Shown here: positions 5,072 through 6,369 of the stretch, one piece after another
Numbering within the stretch: position 1 is the stretch's first letter
Layout of the letters: each line of letters starts with the position of its first letter
From: Candidatus Woesearchaeota archaeon
GTDB lineage: Archaea > Nanobdellota > Nanobdellia > Woesearchaeales > WJIZ01
DNA: 6,369 bases
Direction: 5' to 3'
NCBI GenBank assembly: GCA_018303575.1
Contig: JAGVXW010000013.1
Span: 1 to 6,369, forward strand
Notes under the pieces: model-generated
What the model saw: only the letters and a program-made list of their open reading frames with translations
Told to the model about the DNA's origin: nothing
Databases searched by the model: none
Program-made: the position numbers and the translations under genes

Positions 5072-5434
5072 ATGAGCGAATATGAAGGCCTGCTCCCTGA
5101 AGTCCCTAAAAGCGCGACTGAAGTGCTTCTTGCAAGCATGAAGGGAGAGTCGTCCTATGATGCTTCTGCCTACCTTGAACGCCTTCGCAGGGAGAACCCA
5201 GTTATACCCGTTTCTTTAGAAGGCCTCGACTTTGGCCAGGAGCATGAAATCGGATGTGTTCTTGGCTCTATCGTTTACGGCTTGCTTGCTGATGCCGGAA
5301 GAGTGCCTCGTGTCACACCAGCCACTGCCAGTTCCTGCGAAGCCGAGCTTCAGAGTCGAGGGAGAGCAAATTTTTTGGAAGAAGTTCTGAAACGGATGCA
5401 GCAGGATAATAGGGGGCTCGAACAGCTTGCCTAG
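5072..5434 (+). CDS. Hypothetical protein, 120 residues
   Basis: I do not recognise this protein. It begins MSEYEGLLPEVPKSATEVLL. It appears mostly helical, with a charged segment ASAYLERLRRENP (31-43), a mildly hydrophobic stretch EIGCVLGSIVYGLLAD (59-74) too short and polar for a secure membrane span, and a C-terminal amphipathic helix NFLEEVLKRMQQDNRG (100-115). Two cysteines (C62, C89) have no metal-site pattern. It lies 38 bases after the protease gene on the same strand and may belong to the same accessory group. Its frame is closed by TAG at 5432-5434, directly followed in the same frame by ATG and 38 further sense codons. The natural product could therefore be 120 residues, or longer if the TAG is read through or is a recent mutation. 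Confidence 0.6.
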   Translation: MSEYEGLLPEVPKSATEVLLASMKGESSYDASAYLERLRRENPVIPVSLEGLDFGQEHEIGCVLGSIVYGLLADAGRVPRVTPATASSCEAELQSRGRANFLEEVLKRMQQDNRGLEQLA

Positions 5435-5554
5435 ATGCTAACGGGCGTCTTCTCGCTTGAGCATGCAAAGGCCATGCTTGCCCAGGCGTTCACGTATCGC
5501 CTCCTTGAAAGCCAGGCTCAAGCGGATAAGATGAGCCGGGAATTCGGCCTCTGA
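5435..5554 (+). CDS. Small ORF of 39 residues, in frame after a TAG stop
   Basis: ATG at 5435 directly follows the TAG of the preceding gene and opens 39 codons ending in TGA at 5552-5554. The peptide starts MLTGVFSLEHAKAMLAQAF and looks like one long amphipathic helix (alanine, leucine and glutamine rich). Codon choice resembles neighbouring genes. Because it shares the frame of the upstream gene, it may be that protein's severed C-terminus (160 residues in total), a readthrough extension, or a separate peptide made by termination-reinitiation at TAG-ATG. No independent TATA box is placed for it. It ends 42 bases before gatD. Confidence 0.4.
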   Translation: MLTGVFSLEHAKAMLAQAFTYRLLESQAQADKMSREFGL

Positions 5555-5560
5555 GCTTGC

Positions 5561-5575
5561 AAAACCTTTTTATAC
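5561..5575 (+). promoter_or_regulatory. Promoter of gatD (BRE plus TATA-like box)
   Basis: AAAACC followed by TTTTTATAC is a strong archaeal BRE/box A match. The TATA centre (about 5570-5571) is 26-27 bases before the ATG at 5597, predicting a leaderless mRNA with no Shine-Dalgarno site in the C-rich interval. The layout nearly duplicates the glyS promoter. Confidence 0.6.
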
Positions 5576-5596
5576 GAACCCCCGCCCTGCGGCTGT

Positions 5597-6369
5597 ATGG
5601 CTAATCCCGGCGACCAGGTGAAGGTGATCACGGAAGAGAAGGAATTTCTCGGCACGCTCATGCCGACGAAGTCGGAAAAGACGCTCTTCCTCAAGCTCGA
5701 GAATGGCTACAATCTCGGGATCGAAAAGAAGAAAATAAAGAAGATCGAGACTCTCAAATCAGCCGTCGTTTCAAAAAAGGCGGTTGCGCGCGTGAAGCCC
5801 AAGCAGGGCCTCAAGAATATTGTCATCCTCTACACCGGCGGCACGATCGCAAGCAAGGTGGACTATCAGACCGGCGGAGTCGTCGCGCAGTCCAGCGCGG
5901 ACGAGCTGGTGCAATTCGTCCCTGAGCTCAAGGGCATCGCGAACATCTCGACCGAGCGCATCTGCAACGTCATGTCAGAAGACATGCGCTTCGACGAGTA
6001 TCAGGTGATGGTCGAGGTAATCAAGAAGCACCTTGACAAGGATGGCCTTATTATCGGTCATGGTACCGACACTCTTGCATATACTGCAGCCGCGCTTTCT
6101 TTCGCTTTAGAAAACCTCCCTATCCCTGTTTTGATCGTTGGCTCTCAAAGGAGCTCAGATCGCGCGAGCTCTGACGCTGCGATGCATCTGATTTGCGCTT
6201 CACAATTCATCACGAAGACGGATTTCAAGGGCGTGGCCATCTGCATGCACCATTCCTCGAACGACGATGTCTGCGCTATCCTGCCCGCGACAAAGACGCG
6301 GAAGATGCACACCTCAAGGAGGGACGCGTTCAAGGCCATCAACGCCGAGCCCCTTGCTCTCGTCGACGA
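5597..6369 (+). CDS. gatD: Glutamyl-tRNA(Gln) amidotransferase subunit D (partial, 3' end beyond window)
   Basis: The visible 257 residues are the N-terminal part of GatD, the asparaginase-like subunit of the archaea-specific GatDE complex. GatD hydrolyses glutamine, and the ammonia is used by GatE to convert Glu-tRNA(Gln) to Gln-tRNA(Gln). Residues 1 to about 65 form the small N-terminal beta domain. The asparaginase domain then shows YTGGTIAS (79-86) with nucleophile T83, DYQTGGV (89-95), HGTDTLAY (155-162) with T157 and D158, GSQRSSDRASSDAAM (182-196) and RKMHTSRRDAF (235-245) with K236 as the catalytic lysine. All expected catalytic residues are present. About 170-180 residues of a typical 430-residue protein lie past the edge. 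The MANPGDQ start fits the TATA spacing. Its partner gatE is not in the window. Confidence 0.93.
   Translation, partial: MANPGDQVKVITEEKEFLGTLMPTKSEKTLFLKLENGYNLGIEKKKIKKIETLKSAVVSKKAVARVKPKQGLKNIVILYTGGTIASKVDYQTGGVVAQSSADELVQFVPELKGIANISTERICNVMSEDMRFDEYQVMVEVIKKHLDKDGLIIGHGTDTLAYTAAALSFALENLPIPVLIVGSQRSSDRASSDAAMHLICASQFITKTDFKGVAICMHHSSNDDVCAILPATKTRKMHTSRRDAFKAINAEPLALVD

Noticed and set aside
1..6369. CRISPR array, insertion sequence or integrase
   Set aside because: No regularly spaced direct repeats, transposase motifs or flanking target duplications were seen anywhere in the window.

Overview
The window reads as chromosomal DNA from an archaeon. It carries a large clamp-loader subunit (RFC-L) and the archaea-specific amidotransferase subunit GatD. 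Nearly every gene has a TATA-like box about 26-27 bases upstream of its start codon, so most transcripts should be leaderless. The compact RFC-L without a PCNA-binding tail and the many small lineage-specific genes would fit a reduced-genome lineage such as DPANN. That placement is inference; nothing here fixes the phylum.

Layout. At the left edge (1-47, minus strand) lie the first 15 codons of a class I aminoacyl-tRNA synthetase, probably ValRS. It diverges from rfcL (140-1330, plus). rfcL is followed directly by a strikingly foldable segment (1331-1403) that can form a three-way junction, then by two T-rich tandem copies (1402-1435) that run into the glyS promoter. Glycyl-tRNA synthetase follows; its best start is the ATG at 1473, not the in-frame TTG at 1464. 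A 264-base gap (2949-3212) holds only a doubtful 56-codon ORF, several stems and a palindromic AT-rich box.

A minus-strand gene (3213-4223) encodes a membrane-anchored, probably heavily N-glycosylated exported protein. It shares a TATA-like element near 4250 with a divergent plus-strand group: a DUF5678 protein (4293-4559), a retropepsin-like aspartic protease (4566-5033), an unrecognised 120-aa protein (5072-5434) and a 39-codon ORF (5435-5554). The last two are in the same frame, separated only by one TAG that is immediately followed by ATG. The window ends inside gatD (5597 to beyond the edge).

The outer genes are housekeeping: translation (ValRS, GlyRS, GatD) and replication (RFC-L), each apparently with its own promoter. 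The accessory part is 2949-5554. The items most worth following up are the RNA-like structure after rfcL, the DUF5678/retropepsin pair beside a glycan-rich surface protein, and the TAG-ATG junction.
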